Source: Nonomuraea sp. NBC_00507 (GTDB lineage: Bacteria > Actinomycetota > Actinomycetes > Streptosporangiales > Streptosporangiaceae). From it: 64,000 nucleotides of DNA. The position numbers were made by a program, and so were the translations under genes. The notes below the pieces were generated by a model. It was not told the origin of the DNA and did not search any database. It worked only from the letters and a program-made list of their open reading frames with translations. The stretch covers positions 4,216,001 to 4,280,000 of the forward strand of contig NZ_CP107853.1 of the NCBI RefSeq assembly GCF_036013525.1. The letters run 5' to 3'. Shown piece after piece: positions 62,793 to 64,000 of the stretch. Position 1 is the first letter of the stretch, and each line of letters begins with the position of its first letter.

Positions 62793-62978
62793 CTAGCGGG
62801 TGACCTTGCCCGCCTTGATGCACGAGGTGCACACGTTCAGCTTCTTCGGCGTGCCGCCGATGACCGCGCGAACCGTCTGGATGTTGGGGTTCCAACGACG
62901 GCGGGTGCGGCGGTGCGAGTGGGACACATTGTTGCCGAAGGTCGGGCCCTTGCGGCAGACATCGCAGACGGAAGCCAC
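62793..62978 (-). CDS. rpmB: 50S ribosomal protein L28 (zinc-type)
   Basis: A 61-residue L28 with the start [31 protein letters not shown]. Two CxxC pairs (CDVC and CTSC) make it a zinc-binding (C+) form; actinobacteria often hold a second C- form expressed under zinc starvation. GTG 62978 follows AAGGAG. It is divergent from the FakA-type gene. Confidence 0.97.
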   Translation of the reverse strand: MASVCDVCRKGPTFGNNVSHSHRRTRRRWNPNIQTVRAVIGGTPKKLNVCTSCIKAGKVTR

Positions 62979-63212
62979 GGTATCGCTCCTTAAAACAGTC
63001 GATGTAGCCCTGTCCGCTGATGCTTTCCGGGCGGAGGGCATGCCGGGACAACCGGCCAGCCAGACGAGAATATCCGATCCATACCGTTGGGCGCGAACCG
63101 GAGCGCTGGACCGAGTGCTGACGCACACTCCACTTGGCCCCTGCGCAGAGATATTCTCCTCCAACAACAGTAGCGCATTCGGGCCGGCCGGCCAGCCGGG
63201 ATGCGGTCGGCC

Positions 63213-63244
63213 GGGGTCGGTTGGTCGGGGTCGGTTGGTCGGGG
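63213..63244. repeat. 14-bp tandem repeat upstream of the DhaL/FakA-type gene
   Basis: GGGGTCGGTTGGTC is present twice (63213-63226, 63227-63240) and begins a third time (GGGG). It lies 20 bp before the ATG, immediately upstream of the ribosome site. Confidence 0.85.
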
Positions 63245-63263
63245 ACATAGTCGGAGGACGCAG

Positions 63264-64000
63264 ATGAAGATCCTCGACCCGCCCGCGGTGCGCCGCTGGG
63301 CCCGCCTGGCGGCCGACGCCCTGGGCCGGGCCAGGACGGAGATCGACGCCCTCAACGTGTTCCCGGTCGCCGACGGCGACACCGGCACCAACCTGCACCT
63401 GACCCTGTTGTCCGCGGCCGAGGCCGTCGAGTCGCTGCCCGATGACGTGGACGCGGCCGTGGTGTGGCAGACGCTCTCGTACGGCGCCTTGGTCGGGGCC
63501 CGGGGCAACTCCGGCGTGATCGTCAGCCAGGCGCTGCGCGGTCTCGCCGAGGTGCTGAAGGACGGCCACGACCTGCGAGCCGGGCTGCTCAGGGCCGCCG
63601 TGCTGGCCAGGGAGGCGGTGGCCAGGCCGGTCGAGGGCACGGTGCTGAGCGTGCTGGAGTCCGCCGCGCGGGCCGTACAGGATGTGGACGGGGACCTGCA
63701 CGAGGTGGCGCGGCAGGCGGCGGGGGAGGCGCGGGCGGCGCTCGGACGTACTCCGGATCAGCTCGACGTGCTGGCCCGCAGCGGCGTCGTGGACGCGGGC
63801 GGCGCAGGCGCGGCGATCGTGCTGGAGACCCTGGCCGCAGTGATCACTGACTCGTACGCCGACCACTACGACGTGCCCCCGCCCACCACGCGGGTGGCGC
63901 CGATGACCGAGGTCGGGGCGGGCTATGAGGTGATGTACCTGCTGGACGCCGACGACCGGGCGGTGGCCCGGCTGCGTGAAGAGCTCGACGCCATGGGCGA
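63264..64000 (+). CDS. DhaL/FakA-type (DAK2-domain) kinase, 3' partial
   Basis: The first 245 residues of a DAK2/DhaL-domain protein of the YloV/FakA group, which phosphorylates fatty acids bound to FakB. The ATP-Mg loop is [16 protein letters not shown], with [12 protein letters not shown] and [21 protein letters not shown] precedes the ATG by 5 bases. The reading frame is open to the end of the window, so the C-terminal domain is not visible. In related genomes recG follows this gene. Confidence 0.93.
   Translation, partial: MKILDPPAVRRWARLAADALGRARTEIDALNVFPVADGDTGTNLHLTLLSAAEAVESLPDDVDAAVVWQTLSYGALVGARGNSGVIVSQALRGLAEVLKDGHDLRAGLLRAAVLAREAVARPVEGTVLSVLESAARAVQDVDGDLHEVARQAAGEARAALGRTPDQLDVLARSGVVDAGGAGAAIVLETLAAVITDSYADHYDVPPPTTRVAPMTEVGAGYEVMYLLDADDRAVARLREELDAMG

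Overview
The window is a high-GC, gene-dense actinobacterial chromosome segment. The order ilvB-ilvN-ilvC ... serA-leuB-ilvE-cimA-gltX-tRNA(Gln/Glu)-ndgR-leuC-leuD-hup-cofC-plsC-gpsA-ddl-thiL-thiD-rpmB is the amino-acid/core-metabolism neighbourhood known from Streptomyces and relatives. The secreted proteins, the SARP regulator and the Mau-like redox cluster suggest a filamentous member of the Streptosporangiales (Nonomuraea-like). The order is well supported; the genus is inference.

Layout. 1-5.7 kb: the 3' part of a GGDEF/EAL protein, then the ilvBNC operon behind a leader peptide and terminator. 5.6-10.8 kb: an accessory island with a SARP/NB-ARC regulator reading leftward and, reading right, a small secreted protein, an unknown protein, a MauD-like thioredoxin, a Tat-exported Cys-rich protein, a membrane gene interrupted by TGA and a MauE-like protein. 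10.8-15.4 kb: an ArsR/P1B-ATPase metal pair, a class F sortase, and a glycosyltransferase with a tiny membrane protein. 15.4-30 kb: a TnpB-like gene, secreted proteins, a hydrolase, a second methionine aminopeptidase, PBP4, an FHA protein, a PadR-ABC-FtsX cassette and an MFS symporter. 30-43.7 kb: serA, leuB, ilvE, cimA and gltX, interleaved with accessory genes and one decayed methyltransferase. 44-52.6 kb: M3 peptidase, tRNA-Gln, three tandem tRNA-Glu, a large acidic protein, ndgR, leuCD and hup. 52.7-64 kb: cofC, plsC, gpsA, ddl, thiL, thiD, rpmB and the start of a FakA/DhaL-type gene.

How it works together. IlvBN, IlvC and IlvE make valine and isoleucine. CimA starts the citramalate route to 2-oxobutyrate; LeuCD and LeuB serve both that route and leucine; SerA feeds serine. 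Control appears layered. Three short leader ORFs rich in Ile/Leu/Val codons (before ilvB, between serA and leuB, before cimA) each place one arm of a 10-11 bp RNA stem inside their last codons. A TCTCR-N5-TGAGA dyad recurs at ndgR-leuC and after serA, and is a candidate NdgR site. Many genes appear to be leaderless: a TANNNT box 6-8 nt before the start codon.

The most novel-looking unit is 5.6-10.8 kb. The SARP lies divergent to an operon whose promoter carries three TTGATC-type repeats at 10-11 bp steps. The operon encodes MauD/MauE-like disulfide machinery around an eight-cysteine Tat substrate, with no methylamine dehydrogenase large subunit in view.
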